This document shows positions 10,651 to 23,190 of a stretch of DNA of 64,000 nucleotides, piece by piece (the first letter of the stretch is position 1; each line of letters starts with the position of its first letter). The notes beneath the pieces are model-generated. The model ran no database searches, was not told the origin of the DNA, and was given only the letters and a program-made list of their open reading frames with translations. A program made the position numbers and the translations under genes. Source of the stretch: Escallonia rubra (Eukaryota; Streptophyta; Magnoliopsida; Escalloniales; Escalloniaceae); contig JAVXUO010001572.1 of the NCBI GenBank assembly GCA_033065855.1, forward strand, positions 186,001-250,000, in the 5' to 3' direction.

Positions 10651-12707
10651 GCTAGCACAAAATAAGGAGAAGGAAGAGATCCAGCAGCATTGACGTTCTC
10701 ACATTTCCTAATCAAAACATTTCAAAGCACACAACTGTCTTAACTTGATAACAGAGCACTTCAATTTTAAGCGTTAATATGTAAAAGGCAAGCTTTATTG
10801 CAACCTCCATAGGAGGAAGAAAATTCAACACAAAAACTTGTCCACACAACATGTCCTTACCTGCAATCAATTGACTGACAAGTAAATGATCAGGAAGTCC
10901 TCCCCCTTATAATTTAGCAAGTCTTTGTCTTTGAACAAGACTTCGGTTCGTTGACCACGAAGACTTGTTCCGTCAACTTTGCAAGTCTTCTCTTAGTAGG
11001 AAGCTTTCCCTGAATAATCCAAGGTGCAATTTCCCTGAATAATCCAAGGTGGGTCATGCACCAGGACCAGTACTAGTCTAGGTTTTCTATATGCCGTTAC
11101 TATCAGATGCGCAATCAAGTCATATTTCTATTGCATTGAGTTTTAATTATTTTCTTTCTCCGCGACGCTTCACATTGTTGAAGTCTTTAATTCACAGGTG
11201 CCCTGCTATGCTGATCAAATTAGGTTTCCTCGAAAAAAAATGTATGAACTCTTCGAGTAATTTTAGAAAACAAAAAAACAAAACATACCGAAATCTTCCT
11301 TATATATCTTGAGCATAAGAAATCTAGAAATTTGGTTCTGTTCATTGCCAGGGAAATTTTTTATGCTGCAGTGCTAGATGGTACAACCCAGTTCCAGAGA
11401 GCTCTGCTCAAGATTTCTTCCGGGCAAGTGTTGGAAGTTTGCACGGAAATGGACAAGAAATAGCGCAACGAACATGGAGCCAAAGGAAAACAAGGATTAG
11501 TCATGACACTAGCGAAGCAAAAAATCAATATTGTCAAGCGGAGATGGAAATGTATGCGAAGCCATTGTGGTCGATATACCAAGTATTGGAGCTTCGTTGT
11601 AGATAACAAGACCCCGAGAAAACATCTCTTCACTATGTTCTTTGTAAGTTGGAAGAAGAAACGGTTACAAGAGAAGTCTAAAAAAAAGTTGAGAAGGCAG
11701 AGGGGAAAAAAAAAAACTAAAGACTTTATTTTTCTTAAACATCCTCCATCTTCTTTTTTTCTCTCTTCTTTATTCTACAGTTACAGTAATTTCATGTATA
11801 TTATTTTGGACTGTGCGGATGCTCCAATGTTCGAAAGGAATTTTTACCGGATCAAAGCTCCTTCAGTGTTGGTTGAATCTGTGGGGTGGGACGCCATTAA
11901 CCAGGTGCATGACGTATCTTCTTCAAGGAAAGCGCATTTTTATGTGACTCAACCGAATTTCAGACTCTTCTAAAAATTTTGTTTGATTAATATTCACTAT
12001 TGAATTAGTTTATTGTTGATTGTGATTTGGGATTATTAATTTGATAAAACTTTATTATCATATCTTGGAAACAACATGCCTCATTACGTATGCATTTTCT
12101 GCTCTTTTGCTTTCTTGCCCACAACTATTTCTTCCTAGAAGCAAAAAAGAAAAATTAGGCATGAAATTTTTTTGTTTCATTATAAAAAGAGAGCCCCCTT
12201 ATGTTGAATTTTTTTTTCAACTTCCAATTATACCTCTCCATTCATTTATTGAAATAATTTTGTTTCATTCCTTAAAAACTTGGTAATGGTCATTTAAGTA
12301 ACTTACAAATTAACTTGGAATCTAATTTTTTTTCCCTACATTTTAGCCCCGTTACCCACCCCACTGCCCACCTCTATCTCTCTTCTCACCCTGTCCATTT
12401 GTAACTACCCACATAAAGCATGTTCTTATCATCCTCTCTCACAATCTTTTCTACTTTAATTTTAAAAAATAACTTCATAACTTATATAGATCTCTTTTAT
12501 TTTTTTACAAAATAACGTCATTACTTTTCCGTAAATTTATTTCGATCTTTTTGTTGCATACGCAATGCGTACGAGAAAAATATATTATCCACATGTCATT
12601 CATATGAAGTGCAACTTACTAATCCAAAGATCTAATACAATAAAACAATATCGTGAAAAGCAATTGCATAACGCACCTGACAGATCCAAATTTGCTTTTC
12701 GAAAGCG
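10651..12707. other. Spacer between the two duplication units; unassigned open frames
   Basis: No recognisable gene. Two overlapping plus-strand open stretches occur: one frame open from about 11351 to 11596 (contains ...ASVGSLHGNGQEIAQRTW...) and another from 11503 to 11973 (156 codons, very Lys-rich in the middle, ...DCADAPMFERNFYRI... near its end). Neither matches a family I know and the composition from 11640 to 11780 is low complexity. They may be a decayed gene or chance. The 3' end of RLP-B must lie just left of 12708. Confidence 0.35.
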
Positions 12708-15700
12708 TCAATGAGCTCTGATCTCCCGTCTGTTTGCCTTCCTACGTGTTTCTCCTCCCACTAATCCAGTAAACAATTTTGGTTTTCCGATTAAGAACAT
12801 GAGATATCCCATAAGTAAGCCTAACACCATTCCACAACCATAACCCATCAACACAACTTGCCAAGTAAATCCACTCCAGAAATCTGAATCGTCTTCTTGC
12901 TGCAATGGTGGTTGTTTTTGTGTCTCATTGTCTCCACAACTTAATGAGAGCGGAAATCCACACAGTGCAGAGTTCGCAGTGTATGAATCATTTCGAAATG
13001 TATTGAACTGACTCCCATGAGGTATACGTCCAACTAGATGATTTTGCGAGAGGTTTAGAACCTCAAGAAATGTAAGGTTGGTGAGTTCTTCAGGTATCTC
13101 TCCAGTAAGTTGGTTGGAAGAAAGGTCTAAAGATTCAAGCTCTGATATAGCTCCCAGCGATGAGGGGATATGGCCTGCAAGACTGTTGTGAGATAAGTTA
13201 AGCACTACGAGGGAGTTGAGATCTCCAATGACATCAGGAATATCTCCTTCAAACTTGTTGCTTGATAGATCAACTGTTGCGAAGACTGTAAGAATTTTAA
13301 CAAGTTCAAACTCCATCCCTTTCATCACCACGGTTATAGAATCATGACAGGATTTTTCCGGTTCCCCCATATACTTCAGTCTCGTTCTATTCTCATTTGC
13401 ATTCATCATTCCTCGGAAGCTTTTGAGGTATTTTGCTGGCAGAAGGCCAGTAAACTCATTGTAGGAGAGGTCAAGGATTCGCATCTTAGGGAAGGGAAAT
13501 TCTGTATTGGAAATGCTTCTTAATGGACCATGGAGTTTATTGGAATTGAGGACAAGAACCTGCAGCTCTGGAAGAGTTTCTAATCAATGAGGAAATGTAC
13601 CATTGAGCTTGTTGTTTCCAATGTCTAGAACTTCCAAACGGCTGCAATTGGCCAAGGATCGTGGAACGCTTCCTTCCAATTGGTTTCCATTCAAATTGAA
13701 ACTTCTCAATAAATTGCCCTTTCTGGCAAACGATGTTGGGATGGTACCATGTAAATTATTGCCCTGCAAATCTAGCACTGATAGCTGATTGCTGAGGGTA
13801 TACAAACATTTTGGAACTAAACCACTCAAGCTGTTATGGGCTAGATCAAGAATTGATAAGGAACTCAAATTGCAAAGTAATGGAGGGATCTTTCCGGTCA
13901 GCTTGTTGTGTGAGATAAAGAAAAGAGATATGGTGGGTGGCGGAACTGGAATTGGTCCTTGAAGTAAATTGGACCGAAGATCAAGATAAACAAGGTTCAC
14001 AAAAGGAATTAGGTTGAAACCAGTGAGAAAATTGTGAGAAACATTTAAGACAGACGCCTCTTTCAATTTTGACAATGCCCAATCCGGAATACGGCCTTCT
14101 ATTTTGTTGCGGGAAAGATCTACCTTGTCGAGATACCTTGTTGTTCTCAAGAAATCTAACGATGTAATCCCACAAGAGGACAGCAACACTATTCTAACAG
14201 AAGAAGGCAATGTAGCATTATTCTCTTCGTTGCTCAAGGATAGACTGTTGTACGAGAGATCAAGAGATCTGAGTTCTTTGAGTCTTGAAAAGATGCCTAG
14301 ATTGCCACTCAAATTATTTGATGAAAGATTGAGATCAGTCAGGTTCACAAGCCCTGAAATTGATTGTGGTATTGGGCCATTTAGCTGATTGTTACTGAAA
14401 TCGATAGACTTCACACAATCATATTGGAACTCGTGAATGAAACCTCTTAGTTGATTAGATCCGGCTTGTATGTATTCCAATGACGGGAGAGTAAATAACC
14501 AAGATGGTATTGTCCCATTAAACGAGTTATGTGATAACTCGATCCAGATCAAGCTTTGGAACCCACTAATGGTGGAAGGAATTGTACCTGTCAATGAGTT
14601 ATTTCTCAAATCTAAACCCCCAAGTAGTGTTAGGTTGGTAACCGAGGACGGGAACTGGCCACTGAAACTATTATCACCAAGTCTTAATTCTCTTAGTTTT
14701 TTAAGGTTGCCAAACCAATCACGAATTTGGCCTTCCAAACGATTGTGTGAAATATCAAAGTCAGTAATGTGGGTGAGATTACCGAGTGATTCCGGAGCCG
14801 GTCCTGAGAATTTGCATTCAGATAAGTCCAAATAGCTCAATGACTTCAAATGGCTGATTGAATCAGGTAGTTCACCAGAGAAGCTCGTTTTAGACAAAGA
14901 CAACATCTGCAGACTGCTATTACTGTTCCAGTTTAGCTTTGGAAACTTACCTGTGAGATCATAGTTGCCCTTCAGTTTAAGTTTTTGCAATTTGGGAAGG
15001 TGGAAAATGCCATCCGGTAGTTTTCCATACAACCCAGTGAAAGAAAGACCGAGCTCTATAAAAGAGGAAGACAGATTCATGGGAAGCACAGCGGAGATAT
15101 TTACTTGGGAAAGATGAAGTTCACTTATTTGGGTTAAATTTTCAAGGAGCAGACTGAAAGTATGACTTCCAAGGCTAATCCCTCCATAATTACCAGATAG
15201 ATCAAGCGAAATCAGTTTGGATAGGTACGATATATATCGGATTTCACCTTCCAATACAGCATGAGAGAGGTTCAAGTGTGTCAAACTCGAAAACCCGCCA
15301 AATTCATGCGAAATTCGGGAGAGAGAGAAATTATTATGAGCAAGGTTGAGTTTCTGGAGGTAAGAAAGTTGGAAAAGGCTGGTGTTGGAAGGGATGGTAC
15401 CCTGAAGCTGGCTGCAGCTCAGGTCTAAACCAATCACATTGCCCTGCACCTCATCACACGTGACTCCATCCCATGTGCAGCAATCTGCACTCTTGTCCCA
15501 AGACTTTGCCTTTGGATATGAAGACACGCCACAATATGGAGAGGCAGAAATGTCTATGCTGAAGCTTTGCTTAAACTGAAGCAATGCAAGTTTTTGCTCA
15601 TAAGGGCACAAATGATTGTGGGGAGAGGAAGAGTGATTCGATAAGGAGAAAGCAAACTGATGCTGCAAGTGCAGGATGACGAGGAGGAGTTGAGAAACCC

Positions 15701-15716
15701 ACATTAGCTGCCTCAT
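12708..15716 (-). pseudogene. LRR receptor-like protein RLP-B, full length but with one in-frame TGA
   Basis: Paralogue of RLP-A, same class and presumed role. The ATG is at 15716 and the natural stop at 12708, giving 1003 codons. Codon 711 (13584-13586) is TGA in ...NGTFPH*LETLPELQVL..., where relatives have Trp (TGG). The frame before (710 codons) and after (292 codons) is otherwise open, so a single nonsense change breaks it. Domains: signal peptide ~1-28; N-cap with CPYEQKLALLQF and CCTWDGVTC; about 25-30 LRRs; non-LRR island ~762-805; four final LRRs; C-cap with CGFPLSLSCG; acidic stretch; membrane span ~952-976 (GYGCGMVLGLLMGYLMF); short basic tail without a kinase. Truncation at 710 would remove the island, membrane span and tail, leaving a secreted ectodomain. 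It could also be an allele or a sequencing error. Confidence 0.87.
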
Positions 15717-17800
15717 GTTTCCTGCGCCAGATATACCCAAATAAAAATTTACTTGACGCCAAGCAAAATCTTAATTTAATAGCAATCAGTGCAAATTCTT
15801 GAACCTTTAGTCTAGAAAAAAGCAAAGATTTTACTGAAACCTCAACAGGTTGAAGAAGAAAATTCAGCAACAAGAACTTGCTACGTCCACCCAATTTTTC
15901 TTTGCAGTTGGTGACACTTCCATTTGTTGAAGCGATGGGGCTGAGTGTGCCAAACTTTCCTTATGCGACCCAAACACCTGTCCCCTTTCGCAGCGCTTTC
16001 ATCAGGCGTGCTCAACGGTCTAAGGACCAATCCAAAGTGATTCACTAGGTGGTTGTTTAACACGACCTCATCAGTCAACCGTCAACGTGGTGTTAAACTC
16101 TTTCAATTTTACGATAACAAAGCATCAGAATGTGGGTCATACTGTCAGCTGCACAATAATGCTTAACCATGGTTAGATTGAAGCAAAGATTTAAAATTTA
16201 AACGCTCTCCACTATTTAATCTCTCACTCCACTAGAAACAGTTCTCACGTCTCTCTCTCTCTCTCCCACTCTCTCTCCCTCCCACCCTCGTCGTCCTCTT
16301 TGGCTACGTCACTCCACTATCACTGAAATTTCTTCTTTGTAGTGACAATTTCACATTCTCCACTCATTAGATTTTGAATTTGGTAGAGACTCGTCGCATA
16401 TTCCTAAGACTTGGGTTTAGCTTCAAAGCATGAAAGATCTGATTATCAAGTTTGTTTTTATGAGGATGGAAAAGCTAAGGCCACGTTTGATGCGGTTTTT
16501 TTTTCCTCTTTTTTTTTTCAGTTTTGAAAATTGGAAAAAAAAAGTGCGTTTGGTAACCATTTTTTTTTTCTTCTCCAATTTAAAAAACCAGTTTTTAAAC
16601 TGAAGAGTAAAAAAAAAAACTCCAAAAACTGGTTTTTTTTTTCACTTTTGGTTTTTTTTTTTTGGACCACCACCACCACCCTCCCTCCGCCGGCGGCCGC
16701 CACCTCAAGCTGCCGGCAACCACCGCCGGAGACTGCCGGCCGCCTGCAGCCACCTCCGGCCGCCGGTCACCACCACCACCACCATTGACCACCGCTACGC
16801 CCCACCACCGCCACCGCAAACCACCAAAAAAAAAGTCAAAATAAAAAGGGTTACCAAGCACCAAAAAAAAAAACTAAAAAAAAAAGGGTTATCAAACACT
16901 CACTTGTTTTTGTAAAAAAAAAAATTTAAACTGCTCTTCAAAAACTGAAAACCAAAAAAAAAAATTTGTCAAACGAACCCTTAAGTGCTTCAATTTTGGT
17001 TTATCACAATGGACGAGCAAGTCGTTTGGTTCATAAAGTCGTGGGAAACTTGCACTCGCACACTCCCAGCCTCCCCATAGTTGGCTACTTGGGAAAAGAA
17101 ACTCTTAATCGCTTACTCATTTACCGAAATTAGGAAAATATCTCCAACAATTGGTTTTGAAATTCTACCAAGGACAATCTGATTTGCAAAACTCTTCTCA
17201 TGGACATGAGTTAAACATTTTCCTCTTTGGTTGATCATGTTATCGTAACTCGCTAAAACCCTATGATATGCACGGAGAATGAATACAATTACCATTAACT
17301 CTGGCAAAGTGAACTTTAAAAGTGTAAAAATCTTCAAATTCGCTACGACACTTTATTGGGTACCAAATGCTAATTTTACGTTGCAAATAAACTTTTAGAT
17401 GAGTAAAATATTAATTTAGACTTTGCACTTTACTTATTCTTAGTCATGCAACAGGAAAAATCACCGCTAAATATGACAATGACAAAAACAATATATGTAT
17501 TTAGATTCCCATAGAATAACTGAAAAAGACATCTCTTTGTAGTGGAATATAATTGTAAAAGAAATTCCTTAATCTTTGGTTACATCACCTTCTTTTAATC
17601 CTTTTTCTGCCACGGAATAAAGTTTCTACTTAAAAGAGACCCAAATATTTTATTTATAGGTGAAAGAAAGAAAAAGTCGGAGAATTTCTCTTTAATCTCT
17701 ATTTTATTCTGGGACAAGCGAAAAAAGTCAAAACATTCTAAATGTTCTTGTTTTTTGTTCAATCAACCTATCATAACAACTTTACTATCCATGTTTTAGC
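15717..17800. other. Upstream spacer of RLP-B, second copy of the duplication unit
   Basis: Aligns by eye with 1135-4760 once the insertions there are removed. Compared with RLP-A it lacks ~600 bp of proximal sequence (junction near 16045, 'GATTCACTAGGTGGTTG') and carries an extra Tourist-like MITE. A CT-rich run lies at 16250-16275. No gene is seen; it should hold the RLP-B promoter. Confidence 0.6.
16479..16981. mobile_element. PIF/Harbinger (Tourist-like) MITE
   Basis: A 503-bp insertion absent from the RLP-A spacer (empty site near 2465-2478). Termini are GGCCACGTTTGATGCGG and the reverse complement of AGGGTTCGTTTGACAAA, flanked by TAA (16476-16478 and 16982-16984), as expected of Harbinger-type MITEs. 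The interior is a GC-rich CCACC/GCCGG core bordered by A/T homopolymers. Open frames across it (Pro/Thr/Gly-rich) are not genes. A related element lies at 34213-34610. Confidence 0.72.
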
Positions 17801-19297
17801 ATAACTAACTGCAGTACAAAGTAAAAATAATTCGTGCACTATCCTAATAGACCTTGTAGTATTTCTATGGACCTTTTTTCACAAAAGTTGCACATTGTTA
17901 TTCATATATTTAGTATACTTTTCATTATGAACAAAGTTAAAAGGTTCTTTATTGTGCATAAAGAATTCAGCAATATCGTCTCGTCTCTTTGATGTCGTTG
18001 ATTATAAATAAATAAATAACTTATCGTGCAATTTGGCTTTGTCTAGATGCACATTGCGAGAAATGCCTATTGAGATGTGAACTACCACTACCATGCAGAA
18101 AATATTTTTCACAATACTTACATTGAGCTTTGGATACATTATCATCCATAACGTTTGTAACGTGATCCTAACACTTAGCTTTTAATTTTCTCTCTATCTT
18201 TTTGACTTCTGGTGGACTTGAGATAGGATAGCTTGGTTCATCCTCTCCTCCACCACTTATCGAGTTAAGATTTTGTAAATTATTATTGATCTTGTGAAGG
18301 GCTCTATTGAAAATCAGGAATATTTTGGTTAAAGGCCAAGAAGTTTCGGGTGTCTATGTCCACTGGTTATTGCTCTTGAAAATGTGGTGCTCGTGGTGGT
18401 GGGCATTTTTTGCTACATATTTTGATGATCGTGAAGTAGACATATTTTCCAAATATTTGAAAGAAGAAACACAACTGGTAAGACTGATTAACTAGTAAAA
18501 AAATAAAACTAATAAGTAATACTTTTTAGCTAAAGCTCTTGACTAAAAGTTAAAGAGAGCTTGTAACAAAAAAAATTAAGAGGCTTAATAGCAAATAAAA
18601 ATGCACAAGAAAGCTTGTAAAATAGAGAGATTTATGAATTGTAATTGAGATGTGAAGAATATGAAGAGAATGAGTCAACTTGTAGATTTTCAAGCCTCAC
18701 AAAAGATCAAAATACTCTTAAAACTAGTCGTTTATAGTTGTTCGCGAAGGTAAACATATAAAGTGCATAAAATAATTATTCGGATAAGATTGAACGAATA
18801 TACTCTCAAATTAGCTGTTATATAGTTGTTTAAGGAATAAAAGTAATTTCTACATGCCATGGCCATTTGCGGTGTTAAATTTCGTTGGATTTAGCGGGCC
18901 AGGCCGGGGCAGACTTTTAGAGTAATAACGTGGTTCGGTCCAGCCCAGGCCCAGTCCCTTGTAACCGGGGCCTGCATGATCAATCGTGATCGTGAGAATT
19001 GCCTGGCATTGTCTAAGGTGCGAGTCAGGCCGGGCAGGGTGTTTTTGGGCTAAACCTGGCTGGCCCAGGACCTTCGGCCCCGGCCCGTTTGGCATTTCAA
19101 CCTGCATCTTGTAAGCTATTGTGACGGTGTCGCCATAGGTGTCTCATCTCCGCACGTACCTGACTTGGCCATGAAATGCATCTGGTGGTAATAGCGACGG
19201 AGTGAGAGTGGATTTCAGTTCGAAGTTTGGACCCAGTTCGGCAGCTAAATCGAAAACCCAAAGACAGCAATACTATTGCAAGTGTATCGGAGAAGAT
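17801..19297. other. Spacer upstream of the cyclophilin gene
   Basis: No gene is supported. From about 18870 to 19100 is a GC-rich block with repeated GGCC/CCCGG text (…GGCCAGGCCGGGGCAG…, …GGCCCCGGCCCG…) unlike its AT-rich surroundings, probably a transposon fragment of the kind common in plant introns. The last ~150 bp would contain the cyclophilin promoter and 5' leader. Confidence 0.4.
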
Positions 19298-22200
19298 ATG
19301 GGTAGCAGAAGCAAGTTTGTGCCAGTCGCAATCATTTGGATTCTGGTTCTTTTCGGAACCCTAGCTCTCATTCTGGTAATCCCCAAATCTCCCATTTCCT
19401 TGGTTGTCAATTCCACCGAAATCCCTATATTCTTGTTTACGTACTTCATCGTGTTAATATCCTGGCAATCGATTTACTATCTATTGTAGCGATATCGCCA
19501 ATATGAACTACTTGCACATATTAATAATGATAGAATCTCTTGATTCGTGTTGTGACGATGGGCATTTTAATTCACAGAATAGACTGAATGAAACTGCAGT
19601 ATCATCAGATCCAAAGGTTATTGATGGCGAGCTCACTGATGAGGTAAAAGAAAAGGTTAAGAAAAACCCTCCACAGGCATTCATATAATAATGTCAAATT
19701 TTGGTTTTCTTGTTATTTACTCTCGCTGCTTCATTATACCTGTGCCCTTTGACTTCTTGCTAATTTTTGTAACAGAATCTAAATGAGTAAATATTTGACT
19801 TGTACTCATTGGTTTATTAATTTATTTACCTAATTTGACCTGACTTGAACTCAATGTTTGCATATTTCAATTTTATCCTAAAAATCTAAAAAAGTCAAAG
19901 GGAACTATCATTATGAAGCGGAGGGAGTGATAACGCAGTTTATGCATTATGTGGAATCAGTTTTGGTAGTCAAAAGTTTCAGCAAAGTGATAGTGCGGAA
20001 AACTGCTTGAGCTACTTGAGCATTGGAATAAAGTTGATCTCTTTCGTAGGTGAAGACTTCAGAGGGGGATTTAAGAGGAGTGACGCACAGAGTTTACTTT
20101 GACGTTGAGATTGGTGGAAAACCTATGGGTATGTTCTGTTTATCTGACCATTAACCACAATACAAAGTATCAACTAAAGAATGTTTTCTATGACTTGATA
20201 GATAATTTACATGTATCGTGTATGCGACGAATTTTTTAAAAAGGGTGACGCAGTGAAGTGTGCTATCATGTTTAGTCTTCTTGATACTTTATTTTTGAAT
20301 CATAATACTCTCAACACACACACATCTTATCAATGGAACTTGGATATAGCCGTAAATTACTCCCCACTTTCAGAGACAAGCTAGCTTCGGGTTGGCAAAT
20401 TATTACTGGTTGGCTAATGTTGTCTATCTTGGTAATGTTGGCACCGCAATTGCTGAAACAGATGCAAAATTTCTTCCAAGTTTAATCCTTTTGTGCCTGC
20501 TGGGCATTGGTCTCCTTAAGGTTTCCTTTTGAGTTTACAGTGTCACAATATTTGAATAGCATGGGGTAATGCTACTAGATTATTATACCTAGTGTTATCA
20601 AGTCTTTAACATGGCCTGTTAAGTTGGAAGTTAGTTTATTAAGTAGTTGGACACTTGAGTTGCTAAGGTGAGAGTTCACACAAGTAGATTCACTTATGAG
20701 GGTTGGTTTGCCCTAACTGGATGGCTGATAAGCAGATTTATTATAGTAGAACTTTGCTACCACATCTTATGTTACTAACCAAGCTAGATTCATCGACAAC
20801 AGTAGTACATGGTTGAACCGACACCAATACATTTGACCAAAGTAATGTGGTCTTTTAGTTGCATTACACTTGAAAAGAACCCAACTCCAATCCATTTCAA
20901 AATGGAACGCAACTTATCAGATATGCCATACCCACCAAACTGGACTAATGTAAAGCAGAGGACAGACGGAGTGAATCTGTATATTTCCATAGAATGCAAT
21001 TTATCATTGTACTATAAGCTGCAATTTCAGATACCGTCCATCAGATAAAAAGCATATGTATGAGTCTATGAATTCCTTGCTTTCAGGTCGCATTGTCATG
21101 GGTCTCTTCGGCGAAACAGTTCCCAAGACAGCAGGTAAATAATATATGTGGTCTGGAAAAGATTGTCATATTTACTTGTACCCAGAGAACTGAAGTGGTA
21201 TTTCTGTGTGTTCTTTCTGCAGAAAACTTTCGAGCTCTTTGCACGGGTAGCCAAGTAACTTTTGCTCCCTGCTATCTTTATGTCTACAACTTACATAGAA
21301 GCCATTAGCTATATTCAAGCTGATAATCAATGACCTGTGTAAGGAGATTATCAGCAAAGATGTCGTAATTGTTTATGTGATGGACATTATAATACCTTAC
21401 ATGAATTGCCAGGTGAGAAAATATGTCAATACTAGCTACTCAAACCAATATCTATATCAACTCTTACTTGGCCATGCTCAGCATGTTTTAAGATATATGA
21501 CTCTCGTGTCAAGTTTTCGTTAGTGTAATTAAAGCATCACTACCTTTCTGGTTTGTCATACATATTCTAAATATGTTTTGGGAAACAATTTTCGATGAAG
21601 ATCAAAGTTTTCTATTTCTCAAATGACTTCAGCGAACGACAAAATTTGCTGTTTCTCAAATGACTTAGCGAACAACAAAATTTTGGCATTGATTGAAAAT
21701 TAAAATACAAGATTAAAATGTTTGATCAACAAGAGTGACACAGAAAACCGAACTGGAGAAACAGGAAATGAAAGCTGGAAATAGAAATAAACTTACAGGA
21801 TCTTATACTTGAAAGCTTCTATCTACCTGCATCAAGCTGGACTCCTATTGTGGCTGTATGAAGGCTTGTTGGCGACCTATCTTCAGCATGTTTCCTACCT
21901 CATGTTCACTTTCAGTTTGTTTTTCGTAATTTTTTCATTTTGTGAAATAGAACGAGGTGTTAAACGCGCCACTGGAATCAATATTTGGCTTACTTCAAAA
22001 TCAATGAAAACAAAATAGAATATATTGCGGAAATCAGTTGTCATATCAGAGTTGTAATTGCATTGAATCCTCGACTAGCATAATATGGGAAGCATAAAGC
22101 ATGCTTAAGGAACGCAAGCCACAAATAAATCTTGCATTTTGAGGAGCACTGTGTGCTAGATTTGAAGGCTTTATGCTGCAGTATGAGATGTATTTATTGC

Positions 22201-23190
22201 TTTTCACTGTAGGGGAGAAAGGAATTGGCAAGAGTGGGAAGCCTCTCCATTACAAAGGGAGCACATTCCATAGGATCATACCCAGCTTCATGATCCAAGG
22301 TGGTGATTTTACTCGCGGTGATGGCCGAGGTGGAGAGTCAATTTATGGTGAAAAGTTTGCTGATGAGAACTTCAAACTGAAGCACACTGGTCCAGGTAAG
22401 CCAAGATCCTTAGTAGGTTCCCGCAAGGTCTTCCAAGAAGAGCTAGATCAGGGAATTTTTTTTTATAGATTTTCATTTTGAGTGCAGGAATTCTGTCAAT
22501 GGCAAATAGTGGCACAGACACCAATGGCTCACAATTCTTCATCACTACTGTAGCAACTAGCTGGTAATAAACCCTAAACCTTAGTTTATAGGATTTTTTC
22601 TTCCTTTCAAAGAAGTGTAGCATGATTTCAGCAAACTAGCATTCTGAATGGAGTTTGGTCATTTTAAGAATTGCCGAACAAAAGCACCATCAAAATGTTC
22701 GTCACATAAAAATATCCCGTCAGAAGATTTGATTGGTAAGACGTTGATAGTCTCCATCACATTTAAATAAAAAATCAAAGATAGTACGATTGTAATCACC
22801 CATCAGAACATGGCATTGGCACCTAAATTTTGGAGGATGTGGCTGACTTTTTGCTGGAATGACTTTCTAATCGAGTGTGGCCTCATAGGCACCTCGCACT
22901 TCTTGTGTACCATAGTTCTGCGCAGGATAGTCATGCAAAAGCTAGATGTGGCTTGCCAATAGGGCCACCTTTTATATGACACCTTGAGTATGCAAGTTCC
23001 TTTCACTTCTTATGTTTGGAATGTAAGCATCTGTAATCATTTCCTTACAAGGTTGGACGAGCATCATGTTGTGTTTGGCAAAGTGCTTTCCGGGATGGAT
23101 TTAGTCCACAAAATTGAAGCAGAAGGCAGAGCAAATGGGATGCCAAGAAGTAAAGTGGTAATTTCAGAGAGTGGAGAACTATCTATGTGA
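19298..23190 (+). CDS. Membrane-anchored cyclophilin-type peptidyl-prolyl cis-trans isomerase, 8 exons
   Basis: Prolyl isomerase of the secretory system. Exons: 19298-19375, 19578-19643, 20050-20128, 21087-21134, 21223-21246, 22213-22395, 22488-22563, 23052-23190; phases close to 230 codons plus TGA. Residues ~7-26 form a signal peptide or anchor ([20 protein letters not shown]). The cyclophilin domain starts at [17 protein letters not shown] and keeps [15 protein letters not shown] (catalytic Arg, Phe, Met, Gln), NGSQFFITT and [13 protein letters not shown] (Trp and His of the active site). The usual MANAG is MANSG here, and the end is SGELSM rather than the common SGELPL. The end of exon 2 is uncertain: GT sites at 19644 and 19656, and a weak GC site at 19677, all keep the frame. 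A fragment of exon 3 is duplicated at 9489-9567. Subfamily (CYP20/21-like) is inferred. Confidence 0.9.
19720..19927. mobile_element. Stowaway-type MITE in cyclophilin intron 2
   Basis: Imperfect inverted termini CTCTCGCTGCTTCATTATAC and CTCCCTCCGCTTCATAATGA (reverse complement of the right end), followed inward by 'CCTTTGACTT' on both sides, ~208 bp. A TA precedes the left end; the right flank is TG. The CTCCCTCCG end is the Stowaway (Tc1/mariner) signature. Confidence 0.7.

Noticed and set aside
13584..13586. Programmed stop-codon readthrough in RLP-B
   Set aside because: The context is TGA TTA, not the known plant readthrough contexts such as TGA CTA or TAG CAA TTA, and relatives have Trp there; a plain nonsense mutation is the simpler reading.
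16518..16864. Pro-, His- and Gly-rich open frames
   Set aside because: They lie inside a Tourist-like MITE and come from its CCACC/GCCGG core and homopolymers.
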